Shown here one piece after another: positions 1 to 9,326 of a stretch of 64,000 bases of DNA. The stretch is from Bradyrhizobium sp. SZCCT0231 (GTDB taxonomy: Bacteria > Pseudomonadota > Alphaproteobacteria > Rhizobiales > Xanthobacteraceae). Within the stretch, counting starts at the first letter, position 1; the number at the start of each line of letters is the position of its first letter. Location of the stretch: assembly GCF_018130245.1 (NCBI RefSeq), contig NZ_JAFCKP010000011.1, positions 140,820 to 204,819 of the forward strand. Direction: 5' to 3'. Made by a program: the position numbers and the translations under genes. Below the pieces are notes generated by a model. That model was not told the DNA's origin, made no database searches, and saw only the letters and a list, made by a program, of their open reading frames with translations.

Positions 1-612
1 GGCAAGCTCGAGGCCGCGCCTGGCAAGCGCACGCTTCACGCCAAGGAGACCGTCGCGGCCGAAGGAATCGTCCTGGTAGAAGATGCCGATGCGGGTGAAC
101 TTGCGATCCTCGGTGAGATGCTTGATCCAGGCCTCCGCCTCCGCGCCGTAGCTCGCGCGGATGTTGACGACGTTCGGAAGCTCGAGGTCGCGCAGGAACT
201 CGGCGCCGCTGAAGGGGCCGATGAAAGGAATGTTCTTGGCACTGGTGATCGGAATCGTCGCCATGGCGGTCGGCGTGCCCACCGCGCCGATCAGCGCGAA
301 CACCTTGTCGTCCCCGATCAGGCGCAGCGTCTGCGCCACGGAACGGTCCGGGTCGTAGCCGTCGTCGCGGCTGACGAGCTGGAGCTTGCGGCCGTGGACG
401 CCGCCCTTGGCGTTGATCTCGGTGAACGCCGCGACGATGCCTTGCCGCATGCGCTGTCCGAGCGCGGAGGAGGGGCCTTCCAGCGCGGCGGCCTGGCCGA
501 ACAGGATCGCATCCTCGCTGACGCCGGCCTCGTCGCCGCTGGCTGCGAGCGTGGTCGCGGCGAGGAGCACGACGGTCAGGACGACGGAGCTCGCTGCTCG
601 AAATCGATGCAT
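1..612 (-). CDS. ABC transporter substrate-binding protein, branched-chain amino-acid type (partial)
   Basis: Periplasmic ligand-binding protein of the LivK / Peripla_BP_6 type that would deliver an amino acid or similar small molecule to an ABC permease. The frame stays open from the ATG at 612 to the window edge, giving the first 204 residues; the C-terminal half lies outside. It begins MHRFRAASSVVLTVVLLAATT, a signal peptide, and the mature part carries family-typical stretches such as ILFGQAAALEGPSSALG, INAKGGVHGRKLQLVSRDD and FALIGAVGTPTAMATIPI. It is transcribed away from the diguanylate cyclase gene at 899 across a 286-base divergent gap. No permease gene is visible, so the ligand cannot be stated. 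Confidence 0.85.
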   Translation of the reverse strand, partial: MHRFRAASSVVLTVVLLAATTLAASGDEAGVSEDAILFGQAAALEGPSSALGQRMRQGIVAAFTEINAKGGVHGRKLQLVSRDDGYDPDRSVAQTLRLIGDDKVFALIGAVGTPTAMATIPITSAKNIPFIGPFSGAEFLRDLELPNVVNIRASYGAEAEAWIKHLTEDRKFTRIGIFYQDDSFGRDGLLGVKRALARRGLELA

Positions 613-898
613 CGGGAGGTTTTGCCGGATCGTTGGAAGAAATCTCAAGCAAAATACCGTCGCGAGCCTGAACAGCTCGCTAAGCGGCACCGTGTCGAAG
701 GACCGTAGTACTCCGGGTAGAACCGGCAACTTGTTTCCACAATGCCGGCTCGTTCGCAGACTTCGTTAACTAATTTCCGCATTGCAAAACGATCGGGTTC
801 CGAAATTGTGCAGTTCTTAACCGCCGTCTTGTTCCGATAGCGGCGCCGGTACCTCAACCAGAGGTTCGGTTCGTGGGAATAGGGACGGCGGCTTCGAG

Positions 899-3328
899 AT
901 GGGCGGTCGCGATCAGAACGATCAGGATCGGAAGCGCATGACCGGATGGTGGCGTGCCGCGCCGCTGCTCGGGCTCTATCGCCCTGCGCTCGTCGCCGTC
1001 GGCGTCGGCCTCCTGTTCTCGGTCGTGGGCGCTGCCGCCGTGGCGCGATGGGAAGATCGCGTCAACAGGATCGAGTTCGAGAACGCGGCCGAGACCCAGG
1101 CGATCGTCATGCAGAACGGCATGAACGAGTACATATCGAGGCTTCTCGCGTTGCGCACGCTGTTCGAATCGACCAGCGACGAAGTCACCCGCAGCGAATT
1201 CGAGACCTTCAGCGCCCGCCTGTTCGAGCGCCATCCCGGCATGCTGCGCATTGCCTGGTTGCCGCGCGTCAACCGCAAGGAGCGCGCCGAATACGAGAGC
1301 GCCGCGATCAGGGACGGCGTTGCCAGCTATCGCATCAAGTCGCTGCAGGGCGAGAACTTCGTCACCGCGCCGCAGAGCGACGAATATTTTCCGGTGTTCT
1401 ACTCGACTCAGCCGAAGACCTCGTCGGTCTATGGCATGGACTACACGACGGTTCCGGAGCGCCATGCGGTGCTGGACCGCGCGCGCGACAACGATCGCGT
1501 CGCGGCCATTCGCACGCGCCTGGTCGAGCCGAAGGAGGGCGGCCGGCCGCCCGACGTCCTCGTCGCCATTCCCGTCTACGCCAAGGGAACCTCGCGCGAG
1601 GAGATCGCGGACCGGCGCCGCAATCTCGCCGGCTTCGTGGTCGGCATCTTCGACCTGCCGCTGCTGATCCAGTCCATTCGCGTGACCACCGGAGCAAGCC
1701 CCGCGGTCAGCATGAACGTCTTCCCGCCCTTCACGGCGCAGATCGTCAGCCTGGAGGAAACGCTGCCGGATTATTCGTCGGCCGCCTCCGCGCTGCGGTC
1801 GATGCGCGACATCGCACGGGTCGTGCACTGGTCGGGCAGTCTCAGGATCGGGGACACCGATTGGCAGGTGCGGGCGGTTCCTACCGCCGGCGGTCCGCTG
1901 GCGACGACTTACGATCGCGCGGTTGCGGTGCTCATCGTCGGCATGCTGCTGACGCTATCGCTATCGACCTATCTGACGCTTGCAAGCCGCAATTCGCGGC
2001 GGCTGTCGCTGGCGAACCGGCGGGTGCTCGAGCTTGCCCAGACCGACATCCTCACCGGATTGCCGAACCGCGCCTTCTTCCTCACCCGGCTCGACGAGAT
2101 GAACAACCAGTTGAGCGTGAGGGGCCTGCCCTTCTCGATCCTGATGCTCGACCTCGACCGCTTCAAGAACGTCAACGACTCCCTCGGTCATGCAGCCGGC
2201 GATGCGCTGCTGCGCCAGGTGGCGCAGCGGCTGAAATCCGCAGTGCGCGCCAACGACGTGCTGGCGCGGCTCGGCGGCGACGAATTCGCCATCATCCAGG
2301 AAGCCGGCGAGGATCAGCGCGCCTGCTCGACCGAGCTGGCGGCGCGGATCGCCAAGCTCGTGAGCGAACCGTTCCTGCTGCCCGGACACCGCGTCGAGAT
2401 CGGCACCAGCATCGGGATTGCGATCGCCCCGGATCACGGCAGCGATCAAGAGCAGCTCCTGAAGAAGGCGGATCTCGCGCTCTATCGTTCGAAATCGGCC
2501 GGCCGCAACTGCTTCACCATCTACGACGAGGCGATGTCGGCCGAGCTGGAGGCCCGCAACACGCTGGAAGGAGATCTGCGCGACGCCATCGCGCGCTGCC
2601 AGCTGGAGGTGCACTACCAGCCGTTCGTCGACGCCCTCAGCGGCGAGCGACGCGGCTTCGAGGCGTTGGTGCGCTGGCGACATCCGGCGCGCGGACTGAT
2701 CCCGCCGGACCAGTTCATTGCGCTCGCGGAGGAGACCGGGCTGATCGTGCCGCTCGGCGAATTCGTGCTGCGGCGCGCCTGCGCGGACGCCGCCGGCTGG
2801 CCTTCCGGTCTCATGGTCGCCGTCAATTTGTCGCCGATCCAGTTCAAGGAAGCCGAGCTGTTCGAAATGATCTGCGCGGCGCTCGCCGATGCCGGCCTGC
2901 CGCCGCAGCGGCTGGAGATCGAGATCACGGAATCCGTGCTGCTGGAGCGCGCCGTCGAGAACCACGCCTTCATGGAGCGGCTGAAGCACCTCGGCATCGA
3001 GCTCGCGCTCGACGATTTCGGCACCGGCTATTCGTCGCTCAGCTACCTGACCGCGTTTCCGTTCGACAAGATCAAGATCGACAAGTCGTTCATCCGCAAC
3101 CTCACGCATCAGCCGCGCTCATCCGCCATCATCTCCTCGATCGTGACGCTGGCGCGCGGGCTGGACATGTCGGTCACCGCCGAGGGCGTCGAGACCCGCG
3201 AGGAATTCGAGCGGCTGAAGGCGCTCGGCGTCAATTTTGCGCAAGGCTATCTGTTCGGCCGGCCGCAGCCGATCGAGCGGATCCTGTTCGACGCGCCGGT
3301 CAACTCCTCGGAGCTCGACGCCGCCTGA
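899..3328 (+). CDS. CHASE-GGDEF-EAL membrane protein (cyclic-di-GMP turnover)
   Basis: An 809-residue sensor likely to make and/or degrade cyclic-di-GMP. Residues about 20-45 form a first membrane segment, about 60-270 a periplasmic CHASE domain, about 345-365 a second membrane segment, then GGDEF (about 380-545) and EAL (about 560-800). The cyclase motif is intact (ARLGGDEF) and is preceded at the standard five-residue distance by RAND, an RxxD inhibitory site. EAL catalytic landmarks are present: FEALVRWRHP, VNLSPIQF, LEIEITES, DDFGTGYSS, KIDKSF, AEGVET. Both activities are therefore possible from sequence. The CHASE ligand is unknown. A second GGDEF-EAL gene lies 1.5 kb downstream, separated by an MFS transporter. 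Confidence 0.93.
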   Translation: MGGRDQNDQDRKRMTGWWRAAPLLGLYRPALVAVGVGLLFSVVGAAAVARWEDRVNRIEFENAAETQAIVMQNGMNEYISRLLALRTLFESTSDEVTRSEFETFSARLFERHPGMLRIAWLPRVNRKERAEYESAAIRDGVASYRIKSLQGENFVTAPQSDEYFPVFYSTQPKTSSVYGMDYTTVPERHAVLDRARDNDRVAAIRTRLVEPKEGGRPPDVLVAIPVYAKGTSREEIADRRRNLAGFVVGIFDLPLLIQSIRVTTGASPAVSMNVFPPFTAQIVSLEETLPDYSSAASALRSMRDIARVVHWSGSLRIGDTDWQVRAVPTAGGPLATTYDRAVAVLIVGMLLTLSLSTYLTLASRNSRRLSLANRRVLELAQTDILTGLPNRAFFLTRLDEMNNQLSVRGLPFSILMLDLDRFKNVNDSLGHAAGDALLRQVAQRLKSAVRANDVLARLGGDEFAIIQEAGEDQRACSTELAARIAKLVSEPFLLPGHRVEIGTSIGIAIAPDHGSDQEQLLKKADLALYRSKSAGRNCFTIYDEAMSAELEARNTLEGDLRDAIARCQLEVHYQPFVDALSGERRGFEALVRWRHPARGLIPPDQFIALAEETGLIVPLGEFVLRRACADAAGWPSGLMVAVNLSPIQFKEAELFEMICAALADAGLPPQRLEIEITESVLLERAVENHAFMERLKHLGIELALDDFGTGYSSLSYLTAFPFDKIKIDKSFIRNLTHQPRSSAIISSIVTLARGLDMSVTAEGVETREEFERLKALGVNFAQGYLFGRPQPIERILFDAPVNSSELDAA

Positions 3329-3401
3329 GCGCGCCGAAGGGGCATGCGCGAAAAGCGCTTGACCCGGTCATCCCCGGATGGTCGTTAGGACCCGTCCAGG
3401 G

Positions 3402-4712
3402 ATGAAACAAACAAACATGCGGCTTCCGTTCTTCTACGGCTGGGTCGTGGTCGCCGTGACCTTCGTCACCATGGCCATCGGCGTCAACGCGCGCACCGCC
3501 TTTTCATTGTTCTTTCCGCCCATCATCTCCGAGTTCGGCTGGGAGCGCGGCGTCACCGCGGGCGCCTTCTCCTTCGGCTTCGTGGTGTCGGGCGTGGTCA
3601 GCCCGTTGATCGGCCGCCTGATGGATCGCGCCGGTCCGCGCGCGGTGATGGAGCTCGGTGTCGTGCTGATGGGCGGCGGGCTGCTGCTGGCACCGCTGAC
3701 CAGCGCGCCCTGGCATCTCTATGTGACCATCGGCGTCATGGTCGGTGCCGGCAGCGTCTGTCTCGGCTATTCCGGCCAATCGCTGTTCCTGCCGAACTGG
3801 TTCATCCGCAAGCGCGGCTTCGCCATCGGCATCGCCTTCGCCGGCGTCGGCATCGGCTCGGTGACGCTGCTGCCGTGGGTGCAGCACCTGATCGAGCAAA
3901 CCGGGTGGCGCACCGCCTGCACCGCGATGGGACTGCTCGTCCTGATCGCGCTGGCGCCGATCAATCTGTTGCTGCGCAAGCGCCCCGAGGACATCGGCCT
4001 TCAGCCGGACGGCGATGCCGCGCCGGCCGCAGGCGCCGCGAAATCCGTCTCCAACATCGTCGATCCCGCCTGGGTCGGCACCGAATGGACGCTGCGACGC
4101 GCCGTCGCGACAGCGCGTTTCTGGTGGATCGCGCTGGGCTATTTCTGCGGCCTTTACATCTGGTACGCGGTGCAGGTGCACCAGACCAAATTCCTGCTCG
4201 ACATCGGCTTCAGCCCCAGCGTTGCGGTGTGGGCACTCGGCATCGTCAGCCTGCTCGGCATTCCCGGCCAGATCGTGCTGGGGCATGTCTCCGACCGCAT
4301 TGGCCGGGAGTGGGTCTGGGCGATCAGCTGCGCAGGTTTTGTCGTCTGCTTCGCCGCGCTGATCGCGCTGAAGTATCAATCGTCGCTCTGGCTGGTTTAT
4401 CTCATGGTGTTCACGCAAGGTGCGCTCGGCTACGGCCTCACCTCGATCATGGGCGCGGTGGTGTTCGAGATTTTCCAGGGCAGGCACCAGGGCAGCATCT
4501 TCGGCACGATCATGCTGGCGGCGCTGGCGGGTGGTGCGGCCGGACCGTGGGTAACCGGCTTCCTCTATGATCGCGCCGGGGACTACACGCTGGCTTTCAC
4601 CGTCGCAATGATCGTGAGCGGATTGTCGGCGCTCGCGATCTGGCAGGCCGCGCCGGGCAAGGTGCGGGCCGTGGCTGGCCGGCTGCACAAGCTCAAAGCG
4701 GGATCCGAATAG
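3402..4712 (+). CDS. MFS transporter
   Basis: A 436-residue major facilitator, probably twelve membrane segments, in the oxalate/monocarboxylate-like branch. The N-terminus LPFFYGWVVVAVTFVTMAIG and the loop GRLMDRAGPRAVMELG match this branch, and GHVSDRIGRE lies in the second half. The chosen ATG at 3402 removes nine residues from the longest frame and puts the hydrophobic start close to the N-terminus; an ATG at 3417 is also possible. The substrate cannot be read from sequence. It lies between two cyclic-di-GMP genes on the same strand, but the gaps (73 and about 135 bases) do not force an operon. Confidence 0.88.
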   Translation: MKQTNMRLPFFYGWVVVAVTFVTMAIGVNARTAFSLFFPPIISEFGWERGVTAGAFSFGFVVSGVVSPLIGRLMDRAGPRAVMELGVVLMGGGLLLAPLTSAPWHLYVTIGVMVGAGSVCLGYSGQSLFLPNWFIRKRGFAIGIAFAGVGIGSVTLLPWVQHLIEQTGWRTACTAMGLLVLIALAPINLLLRKRPEDIGLQPDGDAAPAAGAAKSVSNIVDPAWVGTEWTLRRAVATARFWWIALGYFCGLYIWYAVQVHQTKFLLDIGFSPSVAVWALGIVSLLGIPGQIVLGHVSDRIGREWVWAISCAGFVVCFAALIALKYQSSLWLVYLMVFTQGALGYGLTSIMGAVVFEIFQGRHQGSIFGTIMLAALAGGAAGPWVTGFLYDRAGDYTLAFTVAMIVSGLSALAIWQAAPGKVRAVAGRLHKLKAGSE

Positions 4713-4848
4713 GTCTCGTACGCATCGAGATACCTTCGGCTTTCGCCGAACGTTAAGCATGTCGCGTTTTGGCGCAGCGCGAGAGAAGTGCAAGAACGCC
4801 TTGGACACCATCGGAGCGTTAACCTCTCGCCGATTGCCGCATTTCCCG

Positions 4849-7452
4849 ATGCCGCTGGTTCAGACGATGCCCGCCTCCGATCGCCTTGTGACAGAAATTC
4901 CTGACGTGCTGCGCGCCGCGCTCGAACGCGCCGACGACGGCATCGTCATCGTCGATGAGGCGCATCGCATTACCCATTTCAACCCCGCCGCGGAGCGGAT
5001 CTGGAAGCTCGCCGCCGCCGAGGTGCTCGGCCGCGATGCCGCCGTCCTCACCCTCAAATGTCTTAAGGCCGGTGCGACCGCGGGTCTCCGCGAGGAGATC
5101 AGCCTCGTGCGGCGCGACGGCAGCCGTATCAAGGCGCAGGTCGCGATGTCGTCGGCGACGGTCGACGGCGCGACCCATCGCATCGTGTTCGCACGCGACG
5201 TCAGCCTTGATGCGGAGCGCCGCGTCAGGACCGGGCTGCTCCACGCCGTCGCCGACCAGACCAACCGCGCGGTGATCGTCACCGACATCGAGCAGAACAT
5301 CGTCTTCGTCAATTCGGCGTTCACGGCGCTGTTCGGCTATACCAGCGAGGAGGCCGAAGGCCGCCGCGCCGGCGAGCTCGTTGCCGGTCGCCACACCGAT
5401 CGCAAGGCGGTCGCCAAGCTCGTCAAGCGCCTGATGCGTGGTGGCCACCGCGGCGAGGTCGAGGTGCTCGTCTACGACAAGGACGGCGAGGAGATCTGGG
5501 TCTCCGCCCGGATCGATGCCTTCCGCGACGGCAAGGGCCGGGTCAAGCACATCCTCGCGCTGTTCGAGGACATCACCGAGACCAGGCAGCTGCGCTCGCT
5601 TCAGCAACTCATCATGAGCGCGCTCGCCGACGAGGTGCCGATCGGCGAGATCGCCGACCGGCTCTGCCGCCGCGTCGAGGAGATTGCGCCCGACGTCGTC
5701 TGTTCGCTGCTTCACGTCGATGCCGCCGGATTGATCCATCCGCTCGGCGGTCCCAGCCTGCCCGAGGACTATTCCCGCGCGTTGGACGGCATTGCGATCG
5801 GCCCCGATGTCGGCTCCTGCGGCACCGCAGCCTTCTACGGCGCGCCGGTTCTGGCCGAGGATCTCGACACCGATCCGCGCTGGCAGCCTTACAAGGCGAT
5901 GCCGCTCGCAATTGGCCTGCGCGCCTGCTGGTCGACCCCGGTCAAGGCCAAGGACGGCCGCGTCATCGCGACCTTCGCCTTCTACTATCGGGAACCGCGC
6001 GCACCGAGCAATTGGCACCGGCGCATCGTCGAGGCCTGCGTCAATCTCGGCGCCTTTGCGATCGAGCGCAAGGAGGCGCGCGCCGAGATCGCGCGGCTCG
6101 CCTATCACGACATCCTTACCGGCCTGCCGAACCGCGCCCAGCTGCGGCACCTGATCACCACGGCCATCGATGCCTGCCCGACCGGCAGCCATGTCGCACT
6201 GGCCTTCCTCGACGTCGATCATTTCAAGGACGTCAACGACACGCTCGGTCACGCCGCCGGCGACGAGCTCCTGGTCCAGCTCGCGCAGCGCCTGCGCGAG
6301 CATATCGGCCCCGGGGACATGCTGGGGCGGCTCGGCGGCGACGAATTCGTCATTCTGCTGCCGCAACGTAACGCCGAGAGCGCAGAACGCGTCGCAGCTG
6401 AAATCACCGAAGCGCTGGCGCGGCCGCTCCGGCTCGGATCGAAGCTGATGCCGATGTCCGCCAGCATCGGTATCAGCCTCTATCCCGATCACGCCACCGA
6501 CATCGACACCTTGATGCAGCAGGCGGACGCTGCCATGTACATGGCCAAGCAGGCCGGACGCTCGACCCATCGCATCTTCAGTGCCGAGATGAACGTGCTC
6601 GCCGAGCAGCGGTTGGCGCTGATCGCGGCGTTGCGCCGCGCGGTCGCGGAGGGCGCACTGAGCCTCAGCTACCAGCCGCAGATCCGCAGCTGCGATGGCG
6701 CGATCCACGGCGTCGAAGCGCTGGCGCGCTGGCGTGATGCCGTGCTCGGCGACGTCTCGCCGGCAAAATTCATCCCGCTCGCCGAGGAATGCGGCCTGAT
6801 CGAGCAGATCGGCCTCTGGTCCGTGCGCGTGGCCTGCCGGCAGATGGCGAGCTGGCGCCGCGCCGGGCTCAACATTCCCTCCGTCTCGGTGAACCTGTCG
6901 CCGATCAATTTCCGCAACGTCACGCTGGCGGCGCGGCTCAAGGACATCCTGGCCGAATACGATCTGCCGCCGCACGCGCTGATGCTGGAGATTACCGAAG
7001 GCGCGTTCATGCAGGACGGCGTCGCCGCGCTGGAGACGATGAATGCGATCCGCGAGCTCGGCGTCGGGCTCTCGGTGGACGATTTCGGCACCGGCTATTC
7101 CAGCCTCAGCCGGCTCGCGCATCTGCCGATCCGCGAACTCAAGATCGACCGCAGCTTCATGCGCGACATCGAGAAAGACGCAGGCGCGCTCGCGATCGCC
7201 ACCGCGGTGGTCCGCGTCGGCCACGGCCTCGGCATGAGCGTGGTCGCCGAGGGCGTCGAGACCGAGGGCCAGTGCAGGACGCTGGCCGCGCTCGGCTGCG
7301 ACATCGTCCAGGGCTTCCTTTACGCACCCGCGCTGCCTCCGGTTGCCTTCGAGCGCTGGCTGATCGAGCATTGCGCCGAGCAGGCGAGGGCGATGCTGGG
7401 GCGGCTCGACCTTGTGGCGGCGGGTAGAGTTGCGGTGAAGCGGTCGGCGTAG
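4849..7452 (+). CDS. PAS-PAS-GAF-GGDEF-EAL protein (cyclic-di-GMP turnover)
   Basis: An 867-residue soluble sensor. Two PAS domains (about 20-135 and 145-260) are followed by a GAF domain (about 270-420, with GSCGTAAFYGAPVLAEDL typical of this combination), GGDEF (about 430-590) and EAL (about 600-850). GGDEF is intact (GRLGGDEF), but the inhibitory-site position reads GPGD instead of RxxD, so product inhibition may be lost. EAL residues look complete: VEALARWRD, VNLSPINF, LEITEGAF, DDFGTGYSS, KIDRSF, AEGVET. There is no membrane segment, so it should sense a cytoplasmic signal, unlike the CHASE protein upstream. A start at 4759 would add 30 residues of low PAS character and was not chosen. 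Confidence 0.92.
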   Translation: MPLVQTMPASDRLVTEIPDVLRAALERADDGIVIVDEAHRITHFNPAAERIWKLAAAEVLGRDAAVLTLKCLKAGATAGLREEISLVRRDGSRIKAQVAMSSATVDGATHRIVFARDVSLDAERRVRTGLLHAVADQTNRAVIVTDIEQNIVFVNSAFTALFGYTSEEAEGRRAGELVAGRHTDRKAVAKLVKRLMRGGHRGEVEVLVYDKDGEEIWVSARIDAFRDGKGRVKHILALFEDITETRQLRSLQQLIMSALADEVPIGEIADRLCRRVEEIAPDVVCSLLHVDAAGLIHPLGGPSLPEDYSRALDGIAIGPDVGSCGTAAFYGAPVLAEDLDTDPRWQPYKAMPLAIGLRACWSTPVKAKDGRVIATFAFYYREPRAPSNWHRRIVEACVNLGAFAIERKEARAEIARLAYHDILTGLPNRAQLRHLITTAIDACPTGSHVALAFLDVDHFKDVNDTLGHAAGDELLVQLAQRLREHIGPGDMLGRLGGDEFVILLPQRNAESAERVAAEITEALARPLRLGSKLMPMSASIGISLYPDHATDIDTLMQQADAAMYMAKQAGRSTHRIFSAEMNVLAEQRLALIAALRRAVAEGALSLSYQPQIRSCDGAIHGVEALARWRDAVLGDVSPAKFIPLAEECGLIEQIGLWSVRVACRQMASWRRAGLNIPSVSVNLSPINFRNVTLAARLKDILAEYDLPPHALMLEITEGAFMQDGVAALETMNAIRELGVGLSVDDFGTGYSSLSRLAHLPIRELKIDRSFMRDIEKDAGALAIATAVVRVGHGLGMSVVAEGVETEGQCRTLAALGCDIVQGFLYAPALPPVAFERWLIEHCAEQARAMLGRLDLVAAGRVAVKRSA

Positions 7453-7611
7453 CCGCCTTTGAGCGATATTCCCGGCCGGTAGGAACGCATCGGCAACTGG
7501 CGGTTTGGTCTTCGACGTCCGCCGGAGGGGCACCGCGCCATGTCCTGCCGAACGCCAGGAAGCCGCAGACACCGGCGGACTTCGAATCGCCGGAGACAGG
7601 GAGGACAAGCA

Positions 7612-7797
7612 ATGAGACGGCATTCCCAATCGCACGCAGAGAAGGAGGCGAACAACCTCTTCAGGAAGACCGCGACGAAACCGGTGACCGATTACGAGAA
7701 AGCAGAGCAGGCTTTCCACGCCAATCGGGAGCGACTGAAGGCTGAACGGCTGGCGAGGGAGGCTGAACGACGAGGCCAGTCAGAGAGGAAGACCTAG
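7612..7797 (+). CDS. Small charged hypothetical protein
   Basis: A 61-residue, strongly charged and probably helical protein (KAEQAFHANRERLKAERLAREAERR). The ATG at 7612 is chosen because GGGAGGA lies seven bases upstream; the longer frame from 7540 starts in poor, arginine-rich sequence. Its stop codon shares the G of the GTG start of the next gene, so the two are translationally coupled. No function is recognised; it resembles small proteins common in Bradyrhizobium. Confidence 0.7.
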   Translation: MRRHSQSHAEKEANNLFRKTATKPVTDYEKAEQAFHANRERLKAERLAREAERRGQSERKT

Positions 7798-8033
7798 TGT
7801 CGCAATTCTACTTTGACATCTGGGATGGTGAAGCGCTCGTCGTAGACGAAGAAGGCCTGGATTTGGCCAGCCGGCGAGCAGCGGAGGTCGAGGCGGCGCT
7901 GTCGCTTGCCGACATTGCCAAACAGCTCGAGCCGTTCGCCAGCAGCGATGGCATCGCCATCAATGTTCGGGATGCGAGCGGCCCGGTCTTGAGAGCGACA
8001 TTCGTCGACCAAAGAGTTCGACGGGCCGATTGA
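7797..8033 (+). CDS. DUF6894 family small protein
   Basis: A 78-residue protein beginning SQFYFDIWDGEALVVDEEG, the typical opening of DUF6894 (an aromatic-rich first strand followed by D-x-x-G-x-E-x). The GTG start overlaps the TAG of the preceding gene by one base. The family is abundant in Rhizobiales and has no assigned biochemical role. C-terminal residues AINVRDASGPVLRATF fit the family's last strands. Length is normal. Confidence 0.75.
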   Translation: MSQFYFDIWDGEALVVDEEGLDLASRRAAEVEAALSLADIAKQLEPFASSDGIAINVRDASGPVLRATFVDQRVRRAD

Positions 8034-8054
8034 GACCGCCAAAAGTGCTCTCGC

Positions 8055-8279
8055 TCATGTCTCCGCACTGAGCATCGAAAGCACGACAATGCCGTCCTCG
8101 AGCTCGCCTGAAGCCAGGCGCGCCCGCGCCATACGCTCGAACTCCGTTCGATGCTTCTGGAGATAGCTGAAGGCCTGCTTCTGCGTGTTGAAGGTCGTGG
8201 CAAGCCGGCACATCTGCCGATCCGAGCCGGACGCGAGAAAGAAGGTGATGGTCCCTTGGTCTGGCTTGATTTTAGGCAC
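8055..8279 (-). CDS. Conserved hypothetical protein
   Basis: A 74-residue protein starting (as Met) PKIKPDQGTITFFLASGSD. The GTG at 8279 is preferred over the ATG at 8309 because GGAGAG lies eight bases before it and the extra ten residues look non-coding. It contains a helical middle (TQKQAFSYLQKHRTEFERMARARLASG). No family is recognised. It converges with the DUF6894 gene, leaving a 21-base gap. Confidence 0.6.
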   Translation of the reverse strand: MPKIKPDQGTITFFLASGSDRQMCRLATTFNTQKQAFSYLQKHRTEFERMARARLASGELEDGIVVLSMLSAET

Positions 8280-8339
8280 GATCTGCACTCTCCGGCATGT
8301 GATCGGCACTTCAGATTTCGCCGGCGGCGTTGAAGACGA

Positions 8340-8582
8340 CTATCGCGCCGGCTTCCTTGAACGCTTCCTGAGCGCAGGCGCTGGCAAATCTGCCCGAACG
8401 GCTTCATCAGCCGCTTCCTTCGCCTCGCGTACCTCTCGGAGCCGCGCCATGTTCTTGCGAACCTCGATGGCTTGCCTTTCGACGTCGGCCAATGCCCGCG
8501 CGCCCTCTTCAGCGGCCAGGCGCCTGCGATCGGAACGCGCGATGCTTTCGGGTGACGGCTCTGCGGGTTTCTTGGTGCTCAT
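8340..8582 (-). CDS. Small helical hypothetical protein
   Basis: An 80-residue, alanine/arginine/glutamate-rich protein predicted to be mostly helical, possibly a coiled coil (RRLAAEEGARALADVERQAIEVRKN). The tail is basic (ALRKRSRKPAR). It lies downstream of the cold-shock gene on the same strand, separated by the palindromic terminator at 8610-8635. No function is recognised. Confidence 0.65.
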   Translation of the reverse strand: MSTKKPAEPSPESIARSDRRRLAAEEGARALADVERQAIEVRKNMARLREVREAKEAADEAVRADLPAPALRKRSRKPAR

Positions 8583-8609
8583 CGTTCACCCGGATCCACA
8601 ACGACTAAA

Positions 8610-8635
8610 CCCGCTCAATCCCGGGATTGAGCGGG
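8610..8635 (-). terminator. Perfect 26-base palindrome, probable csp terminator
   Basis: The arms CCCGCTCAATCCC and GGGATTGAGCGGG are fully complementary with no spacer, followed on the minus strand by TTTAG. It sits 43 bases after the cold-shock stop codon, so it should fold into a stable hairpin ending that transcript. The U-tract is short, so termination may be partial. Confidence 0.6.
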
Positions 8636-8678
8636 CAAAGCAACCGTTTCAGTACATCCGTGAAACGGCGCCACGATA

Positions 8679-8888
8679 TCAAGCCAGCGAGAGGTTCTCA
8701 GCGCTGACTTTGCCTCGCATCTTGTCGGTCTTGATCTCGAAATTGACCTTTTGGCCCTCTGCGAGACCTGCAAGACCAGCCCTTTCAACGGCGCTGATGT
8801 GAACGAACACGTCGTTGCCGCCGTCGCTCGGCTGGATGAAACCGAAGCCCTTTTGGCCATTGAACCACTTGACTGTACCTGTCGTCAT
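8679..8888 (-). CDS. Cold-shock domain protein (CspA family)
   Basis: A 69-residue single cold-shock domain protein that binds single-stranded RNA and DNA and melts RNA secondary structure. Both nucleic-acid motifs are present: KGFGFIQP (RNP1) and VFVHISAVE (RNP2), after the canonical opening [12 protein letters not shown]. The ATG at 8888 is fixed by GGAG nine bases upstream; the longer frame adds 13 unrelated residues. A promoter at 9018-9045 implies a leader of about 120 bases, the arrangement used for cold-responsive post-transcriptional control in other csp genes. Confidence 0.95.
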   Translation of the reverse strand: MTTGTVKWFNGQKGFGFIQPSDGGNDVFVHISAVERAGLAGLAEGQKVNFEIKTDKMRGKVSAENLSLA

Positions 8889-9326
8889 TTTCTTCTCCAA
8901 AGCGCGCAAGCGCATCCCGCGCGACAATCACGCGGCTATCTTCAACTTCGTCCATGTCTTTGGAAAAGGAGCCCGCGGGCGCATTCAACAAGGCACAGCG
9001 GCTAATCGAACGAGTTCAATATATATGACTTTCACGTTTTTGCAAGGAGCGAGGCCAGTTTGTTTTCCGCGAGGCAGGTCTTGTGTTCCGATCGAGGCGC
9101 CTTGCGTGTGTCCGTCGACCTGCAGGCAGGACGTTATCGATTGACAGTGCAGCGCGACAATGGTCACGTTGACGCCACCAAGCTGCTCGCTTTGACAAGC
9201 AGATCGGCTCGTCCGAAGCCGCGACGAATGTCGCCGCTGCTATCCTCAACAATCGCAATGAAGCTCCTGCGCAATTGGCTGCCCTGCAGGACGTCTCGCA
9301 TTCGCAGCCCGAGCCAGGAGGATCAT
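8889..9326. other. 438-base divergent gap between csp and rpsU
   Basis: The left part is the csp leader (8889 to about 9011) and its promoter. The right part (9046-9326) must hold the rpsU promoter, but no convincing -35/-10 pair was found: two TTGACA-like hexamers occur near 9141 and 9196 without a good -10 at the right distance. No protein-coding signal is convincing in the gap. Confidence 0.5.
9018..9045 (-). promoter_or_regulatory. Probable csp promoter
   Basis: On the minus strand TTGCAA (9045-9040) is followed after 16 bases by TATATT (9023-9018) within an unusually AT-rich patch. The predicted start near 9011 gives a csp leader of about 120 bases. Confidence 0.55.

Noticed and set aside
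4819-7719. 966-codon open frame antisense to the PAS-GAF-GGDEF-EAL gene
   Set aside because: GC-rich third positions leave long antisense frames open. The protein has no domain logic, while the plus strand encodes five recognisable domains.
8785-8955. Upstream ORF in the csp leader ([20 protein letters not shown]...)
   Set aside because: Residue content looks plausible, but there is no ribosome-binding site before the ATG at 8955 and the frame runs on into csp in the wrong frame. It could be a leader decoy; evidence is insufficient to list it as a gene.
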